Origin: Ensifer oleiphilus
GTDB lineage: Bacteria > Pseudomonadota > Alphaproteobacteria > Rhizobiales > Rhizobiaceae
DNA length: 64,000 nt
Assembly: GCF_013371465.1 (NCBI RefSeq)
Contig: NZ_JABWDU010000007.1
Location: 124,001-188,000, forward strand
Direction: 5' to 3'
The notes below the pieces were generated by a model, which had not been told where the DNA came from, made no database searches, and saw only the letters and a program-made list of their open reading frames with translations. The translations under genes were made by a program, and so were the position numbers. Below are positions 44,712 through 53,551 of this stretch, piece after piece. Numbering within the stretch: the stretch's first letter is position 1; each line of letters opens with the position of its first letter.

Positions 44712-45608
44712 ATGGATCGGTTTGAAGCGATGTCGGTGCTGCTGGCGGTGGTGGACGCCGGCAGCCTCTCGGCTGGATCGCGGCGATTGCATGCACCGCT
44801 CGCCACGGTCAGCCGCAAGGTCGCGGATCTTGAAAAGCACCTTGGCGTGCGCCTGGTCTTGCGCACCCGCCGCGGCCTCACCTTGACGGATGAGGGGCGC
44901 AGCTTCGTCGCCGCGTCACGTCGTATTCTGGAGGAACTGGACGCGGCTGAGCGGCAGGCCAGCGGCGACTATGGCGCGCTGCGTGGAGGGCTGCACGTGA
45001 CCGCACCGATTGCCTTCGGTGAGCGCCATATGCTGCCAATAGCTCTGGAGTTCCTGAAACAGCAACCCGATATCAACCTGCGCCTGACACTCGCCGATCG
45101 GCAGCTAAGTCTGGCAGATGAGCATGTCGATGTGGCCCTGCGGATCGGACACTTGGCGGACAGCGCACTTATCGCAACGCGCGTCGGCTCAGTCCGACGG
45201 GTGATCTGCGCGAGCCCCGACTATCTTGCCCGCCGAGGCGTTCCGCGTCAGCCGGAAGACCTCAGCCAGCATGACGGCATAAGCTTTCAGGGCTTTGCGA
45301 CCGCGCCGGAATGGCGCTACCGCCGGGACGGCGCGGCCTTTACCATCGAACCGCGCCCCAAATTTGCGGTCAATACGACGGAGGCTGCCATTCAGGCTGC
45401 AATAGCCGGTATCGGCATTATCCGCGTGCTGTCTTACCAGATTTCCGATCAGTTGCGCTCCAGTGCTTTGCACGAATTGCTGACAGACTTTGCACCGGAA
45501 CCTCTACCTGTGAACGTTATCCATGGACCAGCCGATCCCCTGCCGCTGAAGGTGCGGTGCTTCCTCGACTGGATCGTCCCAAGGCTACGCGAGCAGCTGG
45601 CTTACTAG
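44712..45608 (+). CDS. LysR-family transcriptional regulator
   Basis: This 298-residue protein starts MDRFEAMSVLLAVVDAGSLS, with the CrgA-type LysR helix-turn-helix (LHAPLATVSRKVADLEKHLG) and an effector domain (GLHVTAPIAFGERHMLPIAL, LADEHVDVALRIGHLADSAL). AAAGGA precedes the ATG. It is divergent to the Tat MBL hydrolase operon, its probable target. Confidence 0.9.
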   Translation: MDRFEAMSVLLAVVDAGSLSAGSRRLHAPLATVSRKVADLEKHLGVRLVLRTRRGLTLTDEGRSFVAASRRILEELDAAERQASGDYGALRGGLHVTAPIAFGERHMLPIALEFLKQQPDINLRLTLADRQLSLADEHVDVALRIGHLADSALIATRVGSVRRVICASPDYLARRGVPRQPEDLSQHDGISFQGFATAPEWRYRRDGAAFTIEPRPKFAVNTTEAAIQAAIAGIGIIRVLSYQISDQLRSSALHELLTDFAPEPLPVNVIHGPADPLPLKVRCFLDWIVPRLREQLAY

Positions 45609-45671
45609 TGTCCCGGTTCACGACCGAAATGGCGCGCAATGGAGACATTGCCCAAAGGGGGTTCAAGGCCA

Positions 45672-46343
45672 ATGCCACCAGAGAAGAAGAACGATTCGCC
45701 TGTTGCGCTGGAACAGCGCGAACTAAGCGCCGACCAGCGCATGTTCTCACCTTCCGTTGCGCGAAATTCGGCGCCGATCCTCGCGGTCCTAAAACGTGTC
45801 CTTCCAACACGTGGCGCTGTGCTGGAGATTGGATGCGGGACCGGTGAACACGCCGTGTATATTGCGGGAGCAATGCCCCACCTCACTTGGCAGCCGAGCG
45901 ATCCGGATGCCGACGCCCGCACCAGCACGACTAGCTGGATCAAGTTCGCAGGGCTGAAGAATGTGCTGGCACCGCGGGATATTGATGTGTGCTCAGGACA
46001 ATGGGGCCTCGAACAACCGGGGCATTTCGACGCCATCGTGTCTATCAACATGATCCATATCGCGCCATGGGCGGCAAGCTTAGGATTGTTCGCAGGAGCT
46101 GGCCGTTCGCTTCACGCTGGTGGACTTCTTCTTCTCTACGGCCCATTCAAGCGCGACGGGGCACACACCGCCCCCTCGAACGCTGCTTTCGACGCGGCGC
46201 TAATGGAGCGCAACCCATCCTGGGGTGTGCGTGATATTGCTGATCTTGAACATGTGGGTGGGGCCGCTGGACTTATTCTCCGCGAGACGATCGAGATGCC
46301 TGCCAACAATATGTTGCTGGTCTTCTCCAGCGGTAGTGCCTGA
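45672..46343 (+). CDS. DUF938 SAM-dependent methyltransferase-like protein
   Basis: This 223-residue protein shows the SAM-binding loop VLEIGCGTGEHAVYIAGAMP, QPSDPDADARTS and the DUF938 segment IVSINMIHIAPWAASLGLFA with LLYGPFKRDGAHTAPSNAAF. DUF938 proteins are methyltransferase-fold proteins of unknown substrate. AAAGGGGG lies about ten bases upstream of the ATG chosen; an ATG at 45639 is also possible. It follows the LysR gene by 63 bp. Confidence 0.85.
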   Translation: MPPEKKNDSPVALEQRELSADQRMFSPSVARNSAPILAVLKRVLPTRGAVLEIGCGTGEHAVYIAGAMPHLTWQPSDPDADARTSTTSWIKFAGLKNVLAPRDIDVCSGQWGLEQPGHFDAIVSINMIHIAPWAASLGLFAGAGRSLHAGGLLLLYGPFKRDGAHTAPSNAAFDAALMERNPSWGVRDIADLEHVGGAAGLILRETIEMPANNMLLVFSSGSA

Positions 46344-46446
46344 ACGACAAGCGGGCGCAAAAGAGACGTGGGCCAATAGCAGCATTCGCGCACTTTGTTG
46401 CCGCTCAAGGTGGCTCCGAAGACCGCGCGGTGGAGTGGCGAGGCTG

Positions 46447-46690
46447 TTACGGCAGGTGCAGGTCTGCACCGGAAATACTAGGGGCTGGCGCGAGGGAAGG
46501 CTCCTCGAAACAGAACGTCCCTTTGCATGGCGCTTGTGGGAGTACATGTGGACCCCTGAACAATGGGACGACATACTCTGCGATGTCGCGCGATCGATAG
46601 GGCGGGGTGCGTGCAGCCCGACCTTCAGCAACGGCGGCCGGTGGCTCGAAGCGCGCGAAGCGGAAACTATTTCCGCTTTCAGCCGCTGGC
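46447..46690 (+). pseudogene. Molybdopterin oxidoreductase (sulfite oxidase-like) dimerisation-domain remnant
   Basis: One frame reads VQVCTGNTRGWREGRLLETE, then RPFAWRLWEYMWTPEQ; after a frameshift near 46562 the next frame continues GRHTLRCRAIDRAGCVQPDL. Together these match the Ig-like dimerisation domain that ends sulfite-oxidase-type molybdoenzymes (pattern V.VS.DGG..WR.A.L...WR.W.Y.WTP..GRHTL..RA.D..G..QP). The molybdenum domain is absent. The family call rests on motif memory. Confidence 0.5.
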
Positions 46691-46913
46691 GGAACGGGGC
46701 CGACTCCGCCGGATCACCAGGCACGGACGCTTCCCACTTCGATTCATCGCAGGCACTAGAGCGCTGCGGGTGGCCGGGACTTGTCAGGCCCGCCCAACCC
46801 TTATTTACGAGGTTGAGAACCTGCGATGAGGTGTCCCAAGGGCCGGCCGCTCGCGCGGCCGGGCACGTAAGGGAATGCGATGAAGCAAACTCCCGAAGTG
46901 TATGATACGACGT

Positions 46914-47123
46914 TCAGGCTGACCGGACGTTTTCGGCCTTCGATTTTCCGGTCTTGCGGTCCTGGCCAAGCTCGTAGCTGACCATTTGGCCGTCGCGCCG
47001 GAAAGTCGCGCCATTAAGCGCCGACACATGGACAAAAACGTCCTGTCCACCGTTATCGGGTGTGATGAAACCAAAACCCTTTTCCTGGTCGAAGAATTTA
47101 ACAGTACCGGTTGTCATAGTCAT
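46914..47123 (-). CDS. Cold-shock domain protein (CspA-like)
   Basis: This 69-residue protein contains the RNP1 motif [12 protein letters not shown] and RNP2 DVFVHVSAL of cold-shock domains, opening [14 protein letters not shown] after an optional MTM start. It binds single-stranded nucleic acid as an RNA chaperone. A single-gene unit; the 5' region is the usual site of cold-shock control but I saw no clear element. Confidence 0.92.
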   Translation of the reverse strand: MTMTTGTVKFFDQEKGFGFITPDNGGQDVFVHVSALNGATFRRDGQMVSYELGQDRKTGKSKAENVRSA

Positions 47124-47271
47124 CGCGACATGCCGGCCGCCGCCGTTCAGCATCGTCGTAACGGCGGCGGCGGATGCCTGAGCCCCCAATATCGTGTGGG
47201 CGACAGGGCACAGTCGGAAATGCTAGGGGTGTTCATCGGGCAGGGGCGCGGACGAAGAAGGACACTTCCCG

Positions 47272-48669
47272 ATGATCAAAACGGCCACAAACGCCCTAGG
47301 GCAGCCCCTTTACTACAGTGGAAATTCGACGGCATGGTTTTCCGCAACCGGTTCCGGACCGATCCTCCAAGGCACGCCCGGCAATGATTCCCTCTGGGGT
47401 GACAGTTCCGTCGATGTGACGATGATCGGCGGCGCCGATGATGACATTTATTTCCTTTATTCATCGTTGAATCGGGCCGAGGAGGACCCCGGCGAAGGCA
47501 CCGACACGATCAATACGTGGATGAGCTACACCCTGCCGGAGAACTTCGAAAACTTGACAGTCACCGGAAGCGACCGACACGCCTTCGGTAATGATGCCAA
47601 TAACATTATCACCGGCGGATCGGGCAGCCAGACCATCGACGGACGCGCAGGCAGTGACGTTCTTGTCGGTTCGGGTGGTGCAGACATCTTCGTGTTCGAA
47701 CGTGGCAACGGCAGTGACCTTGTCGCTGATTTCAGTTCCAACGACACGATTCGCCTCGAAGGCTACGGCTTCACCTCGTTCCAGCAGGTGCTCGCCAAAG
47801 TTGCCCAGGAAGGCGAGGATCTCCGCCTTGATCTCGGAAACGACGAAAGCCTCGTCCTTGCCGATACGACAGCCGGTGAACTGCGGGAGACCCAGTTTCA
47901 GTTGAGCCTGGACCGGTCCGGCTTGACGCAGACCTTTTCCGACGATTTCGACGCGCTTCAGCTCACCACCGGCGCCGGGGGTGTTTGGGATGCGAAGTAT
48001 TGGTGGGCTCCGGAAAACGGGGCAACGCTCGCCGCAAACGGCGAGCTGCAGTGGTACGTCAATCCGACATACCAGCCGACCGCTTCAGCCAACCCGTTTT
48101 CGGTCGAAGATGGCGTGCTCACGATCACTGCCGAGCGCGCCACGGATGCGATCCAGAGCGAGATCAATGGCTATGAATACACGTCTGGTATGCTGACCAC
48201 CTATTCTTCGTTTGCCCAGACCTATGGCTACTTTGAAATGCGGGCCGACTTGCCGGACGATCAAGGTGCCTGGCCGGCGTTCTGGCTGCTGCCCGCGGAC
48301 GGCTCCTGGCCGCCGGAACTCGACGTTGTAGAGATGCGCGGACAGGACACAAATACCGTCATCGCCACAGCCCATTCCAATGAAAACGGGTCTCACACAT
48401 TGAGCCGCGACGCGGTGCAGGTGGCCGATACGGATGGGTTCCACGAATACGGTGTACTGTGGACGGAAGACGAGATCATCTGGTATTTCGACGACACCGA
48501 GATCGCACGCACCGACACGCCCGCGGATATGCACGAGCCGATGTACATGCTTGTCAATCTAGCCGTCGGTGGGATGGCCGGCACGCCGGATGACGACTTC
48601 GTCGATGGTAGCGAGATGAAGATAGACTACATCGAGGCATATTCGCTGGATGCTGATTGGTCCGTCTAG
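47272..48669 (+). CDS. exsH: Secreted GH16 endo-1,3-1,4-beta-glycanase with RTX-like repeats (ExsH-type)
   Basis: The 465-residue protein has an N-terminal beta-roll region with calcium-binding-type nonapeptides (GTPGNDSLWGD, IGGADDDIYFL, ITGGSGSQTIDGRAGSDVLV and GSGGADIFVFERGNGSDLVA). A GH16 catalytic domain follows from about residue 225, with the nucleophile/acid motif in WPPELDVVEMRG. No Sec signal is present, as expected for a type I (PrsDE-like) export substrate. The length and layout fit S. meliloti ExsH, which trims succinoglycan. AAGGA precedes the ATG. No type I exporter genes are in the window. Confidence 0.88.
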   Translation: MIKTATNALGQPLYYSGNSTAWFSATGSGPILQGTPGNDSLWGDSSVDVTMIGGADDDIYFLYSSLNRAEEDPGEGTDTINTWMSYTLPENFENLTVTGSDRHAFGNDANNIITGGSGSQTIDGRAGSDVLVGSGGADIFVFERGNGSDLVADFSSNDTIRLEGYGFTSFQQVLAKVAQEGEDLRLDLGNDESLVLADTTAGELRETQFQLSLDRSGLTQTFSDDFDALQLTTGAGGVWDAKYWWAPENGATLAANGELQWYVNPTYQPTASANPFSVEDGVLTITAERATDAIQSEINGYEYTSGMLTTYSSFAQTYGYFEMRADLPDDQGAWPAFWLLPADGSWPPELDVVEMRGQDTNTVIATAHSNENGSHTLSRDAVQVADTDGFHEYGVLWTEDEIIWYFDDTEIARTDTPADMHEPMYMLVNLAVGGMAGTPDDDFVDGSEMKIDYIEAYSLDADWSV

Positions 48670-49323
48670 GCGCAAGAAGCCCGCACGGGGATCGGCAGGG
48701 TTGTCGGTCCCTAACGGACATTGTGCGCGGGACGCGCCTCTTTCGGCTCGTCGCCCGCCATGTGCCTGGTGTGAAGCTTGATCATTGTGAGACGCCGCGT
48801 GTTTACTTGGCTTCATCCGTCCAATCGAAAACAACGGGTTCTCCCGCTTCTTCTCGATCGCCACGCGCGCAATCTACTGGCGGTTGAAAGGACAAGTCCA
48901 CTGGCGCTTGGAAGTGCATCGACAATCGGTGGTTCTGTCAAGCTTTATAATCGGACCGGACTGGCCGCGGAAGTGACGTTTCGCGGAGACCGGTCTATCG
49001 CAAGGCGTCGAGCAGTTTGTGGGCCTTGGTGTCGTACAAATCTTCCGCCTCAACAGGTCCGCCGCCTTGGCCGGCTCGATCGCGATCGTCGTCCGGGGCT
49101 CGGCCGACATTGCCAATGCTTTAGCGCACTGCGATGGTCGGCATTTTCAGGGATCCGGATTGAGAAATCTCCGTTCCCATTACGGCTTGCTACACATGCT
49201 TACAAAATGCGGCTCCTGCGGACGCATCCTCAATACACGGAGCCGTTTAGATGGGTGGGTCGACGGAGATTGACCGTCGACGCGGGCAGGAGCCCGCTAT
49301 TTGGCAAATCCAAGGATACCGTC
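48670..49323. other. Gene-free interval between exsH and the cupin gene
   Basis: In 650 bp only unmotivated frames are found. A frame that runs through the whole interval into the cupin gene has no features besides the cupin itself. The cupin promoter and a decayed gene are the likely contents. Confidence 0.4.
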
Positions 49324-49725
49324 ATGAATGTTCTAAAATCCATCGTAGCTGCAGGCCTGATCACAGGCACGGCTTTCGTACTGTCGGCACAGGCGCAGCA
49401 GAACAGTCAACTTCAGCGCACCGATCTTGTTCACAATGACATCAGTGCCCCTGGGCTCAAAATCGTTCAAGCGCGGGTTGATTTCGCCCCAGGCGCGATT
49501 TCCATCAAGCACTCGCATCCCGGCGAAGAAGTCGCATTTGTTTTAGAGGGCTCAATCGAATATCAGCTCGAGGGCCGCTCACCTGTCACTCTCAAAACGG
49601 GCCAGTCACTCTTCATACCGGCAGGAACCGCGCACATTGCGAAAAACGTGGGAGACGGTGATGCCTCTGAGTTGGCCACCTACGTTGTAAAGAGGGACGT
49701 GCCGCTTGTGGTTCAAGAGAAGTGA
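49324..49725 (+). CDS. Secreted cupin-domain protein
   Basis: This 133-residue protein has a signal peptide (MNVLKSIVAAGLITGTAFVL...SAQAQ) and a single cupin: QARVDFAPGAISIKHSHPGE, VAFVLEGSIEYQLEGRSPVT and LFIPAGTAHIAKNVGDGDAS. The HSHPGE metal motif and the distal histidine (TAHIA) are intact. It is the functional counterpart of the nonsense-bearing copy at 34072. AAGGATACCGTC precedes the ATG, a modest ribosome site. Periplasmic location is expected. Confidence 0.87.
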   Translation: MNVLKSIVAAGLITGTAFVLSAQAQQNSQLQRTDLVHNDISAPGLKIVQARVDFAPGAISIKHSHPGEEVAFVLEGSIEYQLEGRSPVTLKTGQSLFIPAGTAHIAKNVGDGDASELATYVVKRDVPLVVQEK

Positions 49726-49810
49726 AAGGCGTGCCGATACGTGAGGTTCGCCCACGAACTTCGTAGGGATAGGTCTGTTGATCCCGATCATGGCGCGATC
49801 CATTCTGATT

Positions 49811-50260
49811 CTACTTGATCTTGTCCCGGATGGTGTCGACTGAGGCCTTGATTGCTTGAATGGCCTCAGCGTCCATACCGACGGCTTCCTCGATACAGCG
49901 CATGACATCAGCGGCGTGGGTTTTGAGGGCGTGGCCTTTTTCGGTCAGACGGATAATGACCTCGCGTTCGTCTTTGGGATTGCGGGTCCTGGTGATGAGG
50001 CCCCCCGCATCCAAGCGCTTCAGGAGCGGGGTGAGTGTGCTGGAATCCAGAAACAGGGTTCTGCCCAGTTCTTTTACATTCTGGCCATCGCGTTTCCACA
50101 GGGTCACCATGACCAGGTACTGCGGATAGGTGAGTCCGAGTTTATCGAGCAATGGCCGGTAGAGCTGCGTGAATGCGTGGGCTGCGGAGTACAGCGAAAA
50201 GCACAGCATGACTGAGACATCAGGCACGGCATTGTCGGTGTCAGATGGGGTGTCGGTCAT
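49811..50260 (-). CDS. MarR-family regulator, OhrR-like
   Basis: This 149-residue protein starts MTDTPSDTDNAVPDVSVMLC, placing a cysteine where OhrR-type organic-peroxide sensors have their reactive N-terminal Cys (MLCFSLYSAAHAFTQLYRPL). The MarR winged helix follows (LTYPQYLVMVTLWKRDGQNV, LFLDSSTLTPLLKRLDAGGL, RNPKDEREVIIRLTEKG). GGAGAT precedes the ATG. It diverges from an alpha/beta hydrolase gene rather than from the usual ohr peroxidase gene. Confidence 0.88.
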   Translation of the reverse strand: MTDTPSDTDNAVPDVSVMLCFSLYSAAHAFTQLYRPLLDKLGLTYPQYLVMVTLWKRDGQNVKELGRTLFLDSSTLTPLLKRLDAGGLITRTRNPKDEREVIIRLTEKGHALKTHAADVMRCIEEAVGMDAEAIQAIKASVDTIRDKIK

Positions 50261-50285
50261 AAAGATCTCCTTTTCTCTCAATTAA

Positions 50286-50367
50286 ATCGCACACAATCCA
50301 TTTGCAAGCGATTGACAGGTGGGATCGGAGCGGTCATATAGATCGTACACAAATTAATCGCACACAA
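50286..50367. promoter_or_regulatory. Three direct repeats between OhrR-like regulator and hydrolase genes
   Basis: The 11-bp element ATCG(C/T)ACACAA occurs three times in the divergent spacer: 50286-50296, 50342-50352 and 50357-50367. The second and third are 15 bp apart, i.e. offset by about one and a half turns. Flanks are AATT-rich (AATTAAATCG, AAATTAATCG), similar to the A/T-rich half sites OhrR recognises. They are the best candidates for the regulator's operators. Confidence 0.55.
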
Positions 50368-50393
50368 ATAAAGCAGCCGCACAGGAGAATGCC

Positions 50394-51215
50394 ATGTCGA
50401 CTTTCATCACCACTGATGGGACGCGCTTGTTTTACAAGGACTGGGGAACAGGGCAGCCGATCCTGTTCGCGCATGGCTGGCCGCTGTCTTCGGACGCCTG
50501 GGACCAGCAGATGCTGTTCTTCAGCCAGAACGGCTTCAGGGGCATCGCCCATGACCGTCGCAGCCACGGTCGCTCGGATCAGACATTCAACGGCAATCAC
50601 ATGGACCAGTATGCCGACGATCTTGCCGAACTGATCAATGCGCTCGACCTGTCCGACGTGCTCCTAGTTGGTCATTCCACCGGCGGCGGGGAAGTCTCGC
50701 ATTATATCGGCCGCCATGGCACGGCTCGTGTCGCCAAAGTGGTTCTGGTGGGCGCAGTTCCGCCGCTGATGCTCAAGACTGCCGACAACCCGAACGGCAC
50801 GTCGATGGAGGTTTTTGACAGCATCCGAGAGAACACAGCGAAGAACCGCTCGCAGTTCTTCTTCGATCTGACGGTTCCCTTTTACGGCTTCAACCGGGAT
50901 GGCGTCGCCACCAATGACGGTTTGCGGGAGAACTTCCGCCGCATAGGCCTGCAGGGCGGTATCAAGGGTCAGTATGATTGCATCCGCGAATTCTCGGAAG
51001 TGGATTATACGCAGGATCTGAAGAGCATCGATCGGCCGACGCTGATAATCCACGGCGATGATGACCAGATCGTGCCGATCAACGCTTCTGCCCACCGCGC
51101 AGCTGAACTGGTGGCCGACGCAACGCTGAAGATCTATCCAGGCGGCTCGCACGGGCTGGCAGAGACCGAGGCTGATCGTTTCAACGCCGACGTGCTTGCC
51201 TTCATCCGCAGCTGA
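50394..51215 (+). CDS. Alpha/beta hydrolase, non-haem chloroperoxidase-like
   Basis: This 273-residue hydrolase has TRLFYKDWGTGQPILFAHGW, the nucleophile elbow [10 protein letters not shown], the acid in [11 protein letters not shown] and the histidine in GGSHGLAETE. It is closely related to the Tat-exported protein at 23748 but has no leader and so is cytosolic. CAGGAGA lies upstream of the ATG. The divergent OhrR-like regulator with repeats in between suggests peroxide- or electrophile-inducible expression, in line with the perhydrolase activity known for the family. Confidence 0.88.
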   Translation: MSTFITTDGTRLFYKDWGTGQPILFAHGWPLSSDAWDQQMLFFSQNGFRGIAHDRRSHGRSDQTFNGNHMDQYADDLAELINALDLSDVLLVGHSTGGGEVSHYIGRHGTARVAKVVLVGAVPPLMLKTADNPNGTSMEVFDSIRENTAKNRSQFFFDLTVPFYGFNRDGVATNDGLRENFRRIGLQGGIKGQYDCIREFSEVDYTQDLKSIDRPTLIIHGDDDQIVPINASAHRAAELVADATLKIYPGGSHGLAETEADRFNADVLAFIRS

Positions 51216-51287
51216 ACATCCAAAGCTTCACCTGCCAAGCGACATAGTCATCCAACATCACCCTCACACTGAAGAAGAGGAACTATC

Positions 51288-52055
51288 ATGTCTAAGTTTG
51301 TTGCAATCCTTGCCGTTACTGGCGCTCTTCTGTCGGGTAACGCGGTTGCCCAACCTGCCAAGCCCACCGTTGTTCTCGTTCATGGCGCCTTTGCCGACTC
51401 CTCCAGCTGGAGCGGTGTCACCGGGATCCTGCAGAAGGATGGCTATCGTGTCATTGCCGCCGCCAATCCGTTGCGCAGTGTCTCATCCGACGCTGCCTAT
51501 GTCTCGGATGTCGTCGCAAGCATCGACGGGCCTGTCGTTCTCGTCGGCCATTCCTATGGCGGACAGGTAATAACCACCGCCGCAAACGGCAGGGGTAACG
51601 TCAAGTCGTTGGTTTATGTGGCTGCATTTGCCCCGGATGAAGGCGAGGCGGCGGCCGATCTTGCCGGAAAGTTTCCAGGTGGCACGCTCGGACAGGCACT
51701 TGCGGCCCCCGTTAAGCTCGCCGATGGCGGTACCGATCTGTCCATCGATCATGCGAAGTTCCACGATCAGTTTGCGCATGACGTCGGCGCTGGCGAAGCT
51801 GCGCTCATGGCAGCCGGCCAGAGGCCGATCACCGAGGCGGCACTGACGGAAAAGTCCGGCAAGCCGGCCTGGAAGGTGCTGCCTTCCTACTTCATCTATG
51901 GTGATGGCGACAAGAACATCCCCGCCGAGGCGCTTGGCTTCATGGCTGAGCGAGCAGGCTCAAAGCGCACGGTCGTGGTGGAAGGCGCCTCCCACGTGGT
52001 CATGGTCTCCCAGCCACAGGCGGTTGCCGATCTCATCGAGGAAGCGGCACGATAA
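51288..52055 (+). CDS. Secreted alpha/beta hydrolase
   Basis: This 255-residue protein has a Sec signal (MSKFVAILAVTGALLSGNAV AQ, shown in parts) and a hydrolase fold: VVLVHGAFADSSSWSGVTGI, the nucleophile elbow VGHSYGGQVI, an acid in YGDGDKNIP and the histidine in GASHVVMVSQ. It is of the salicylate-esterase/EstC-like group. It lies 72 bp after the cytosolic hydrolase and may share its transcript. Periplasmic location expected. Confidence 0.87.
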   Translation: MSKFVAILAVTGALLSGNAVAQPAKPTVVLVHGAFADSSSWSGVTGILQKDGYRVIAAANPLRSVSSDAAYVSDVVASIDGPVVLVGHSYGGQVITTAANGRGNVKSLVYVAAFAPDEGEAAADLAGKFPGGTLGQALAAPVKLADGGTDLSIDHAKFHDQFAHDVGAGEAALMAAGQRPITEAALTEKSGKPAWKVLPSYFIYGDGDKNIPAEALGFMAERAGSKRTVVVEGASHVVMVSQPQAVADLIEEAAR

Positions 52056-52541
52056 TCTGTGACAATACGCAGAAGACCGGACGCTCCATGCGACCGGTCA
52101 TCCTTCTTGAGGAGGTGCCAGGATGGATTTAATATCTGCGCTCAGAGTTGCGCAAGCACAGGTAGTTGGGTTCGAAGATAAAGATCCGTTGACGACTTAT
52201 CAGGGTCTTTAAGGGCTGCTACGAGAAACGCGCTTTGCCTTTCCGGCGCGCCGCCCATTGGCACGCCCTTACCATAGCCTATTGCAGTGGGATTGCGGGG
52301 TTCCGAGCATCCGCTTTTTTCTACCAGTGATATCGGAGGATGGCGGTGCCGGCTTCCTCCTGGAACGCTTGTACGAAAATTACTTGTACAGGTTCGGCTT
52401 TCTCCATGATGGGCTCGCGGTCTAAGGTCCCATTCACGCCCGCTGCGAGGCCTTTTCGGCGGACAGTTCGCCCGTCGGCTCGATTTTCCGCGACCTTTAC
52501 GCCTGGCCCTTCTGGAAGCGGGTCTCTATGTCGCCGATGGG
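52056..52541. other. Gene-free interval
   Basis: About 490 bp follow the hydrolase operon. I see no clear gene; the right part may belong to the upstream end of the HEAT/TPR-like fragment, whose frame stays open before 52542 (QFARRLDFPRPLRLALLEAG), so its 5' end has probably decayed. Confidence 0.4.
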
Positions 52542-53180
52542 GTGGGCGCTAAGGCAGAGCTCGAGGCGCTTGCCGACTATGCGCTCGATCTCGATCGGCC
52601 CGACATTGTATGCGCCAGCGCGGTCGATCTCCTGCGCGATTTCGCCGATCAGAACGTTGTCGAAAGGGTCCGTGCCCTGCTGGTGCGCCCGGCTGCTGCT
52701 TCGCCTACCCGAAACCTTGCCTCGCCGCTTCGCGTCGCGCTGTTGAAGCCGCTGCTGACCGATCCAGTGAGGGCAGTGCGTCGGACCGTAACCCAGGAGC
52801 TTCTCGCGGACGACACGTCGGCAATCGCAACGAGCGCGGAAGAAAAGACCACCCTCGAACGCGCATTAGCGGAATACCGCCGGGGCGTTGGGCGGCGGGC
52901 AAGGCGCTGCAAGCTATCTCGAGAACGCCTCTCGCATCTGCCGGGCAGTATCAACCTGCTGTTCGAGATGGCCGGCCAGGCGTCGGCGCGGGGCGACGAC
53001 GCGACCGCCGTCGAATGGTATCGGCGGGTCCTGGACGCCGACGGCTCCCAGCGTACGGCTCTTGCCGGCCGGGGGATTCCGGCGTTGCGCGTCGGCGACT
53101 ATGACCTGGCAACTGAAGTCACGGCAAAGTTGCTTAGCCTCGAGCCGGCCAATACGCAGGCATACGCCAAGGCGCGGTAA
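52542..53180 (+). pseudogene. HEAT/TPR-repeat protein fragment
   Basis: The frame encodes ~212 residues with HEAT-like (LRVALLKPLLTDPVRAVRRT) and TPR-like helices (LFEMAGQASARGDDATAVEW, LRVGDYDLATEVTAKLLSLE). The pattern resembles the C-terminal repeats of large multidomain cytochrome-type proteins, where a HEAT pair precedes TPRs. The upstream part has no matching domain, and the middle (GVGRRARRCKLSRERLSHLP) looks frameshifted relative to a TPR consensus. I therefore call it a remnant, although a short repeat protein is possible. Confidence 0.4.
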
Positions 53181-53551
53181 ATAGACCTGTCCATCAAGTT
53201 CCCGAACGAGCTCGAACGTTTGCTGCGAAACGGGTAGTCGACCGGCCGATCACAACAGGACTGGTGCGAGAGATGATCGCACTTGGGCGGTGCGCCACGT
53301 TGATTTCGCGGATCGCTGACAAAACTGTCCTTGCCTTCATTCCATTGCTTGATGAATTCGGAGGTCAGCACGCACGAGACTCGCGACAAATCGGCAGACG
53401 GTCATGCGCGTATGAGACGAAGGTTCACGCTCCGTTCGGTCTTAGCGCAGGATTTGAACTGCTCTTGTCTTGACCCCAAGATATCGAACAACGAGATTGA
53501 CAACAAACGGCGGCCTCTTGACAATCTCCATGTATCCAATAAGCTGGATAT
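53181..53551. other. Gene-free interval upstream of arsR
   Basis: These 370 bp contain the arsR promoter at the right end and otherwise no recognised gene. A TTGACA (53497-53502) with GACAAT 17 bp downstream (53520-53525) is a plausible sigma-70 promoter for the arsenic operon. Confidence 0.45.
53534..53549 (+). promoter_or_regulatory. ArsR-type operator dyad at the arsenic operon
   Basis: ATCCA-ATAAGC-TGGAT is a perfect 5-bp inverted repeat ending two bases before the arsR start. A longer TATCCA/TGGATA pairing is also present with the start region. It lies just downstream of the probable -10, where a bound repressor would block transcription. It resembles other ArsR/SmtB dyads in form, but the binding is inferred. 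Confidence 0.5.

Noticed and set aside
46225-46905. Plus-strand frame of 226 codons
   Set aside because: Only the middle part resembles a known domain, the first part overlaps the DUF938 gene in another frame, and the domain continues after a frameshift; I list the relic instead of a gene.
48670-49323. Long N-terminal extension of the cupin gene (frame from 48778)
   Set aside because: The extension has no domain, while the start at 49324 gives a typical signal peptide directly before the cupin.
50286-50367. CRISPR-like array
   Set aside because: Only three 11-bp repeats with unequal spacing in a divergent promoter; far too short and irregular for CRISPR.
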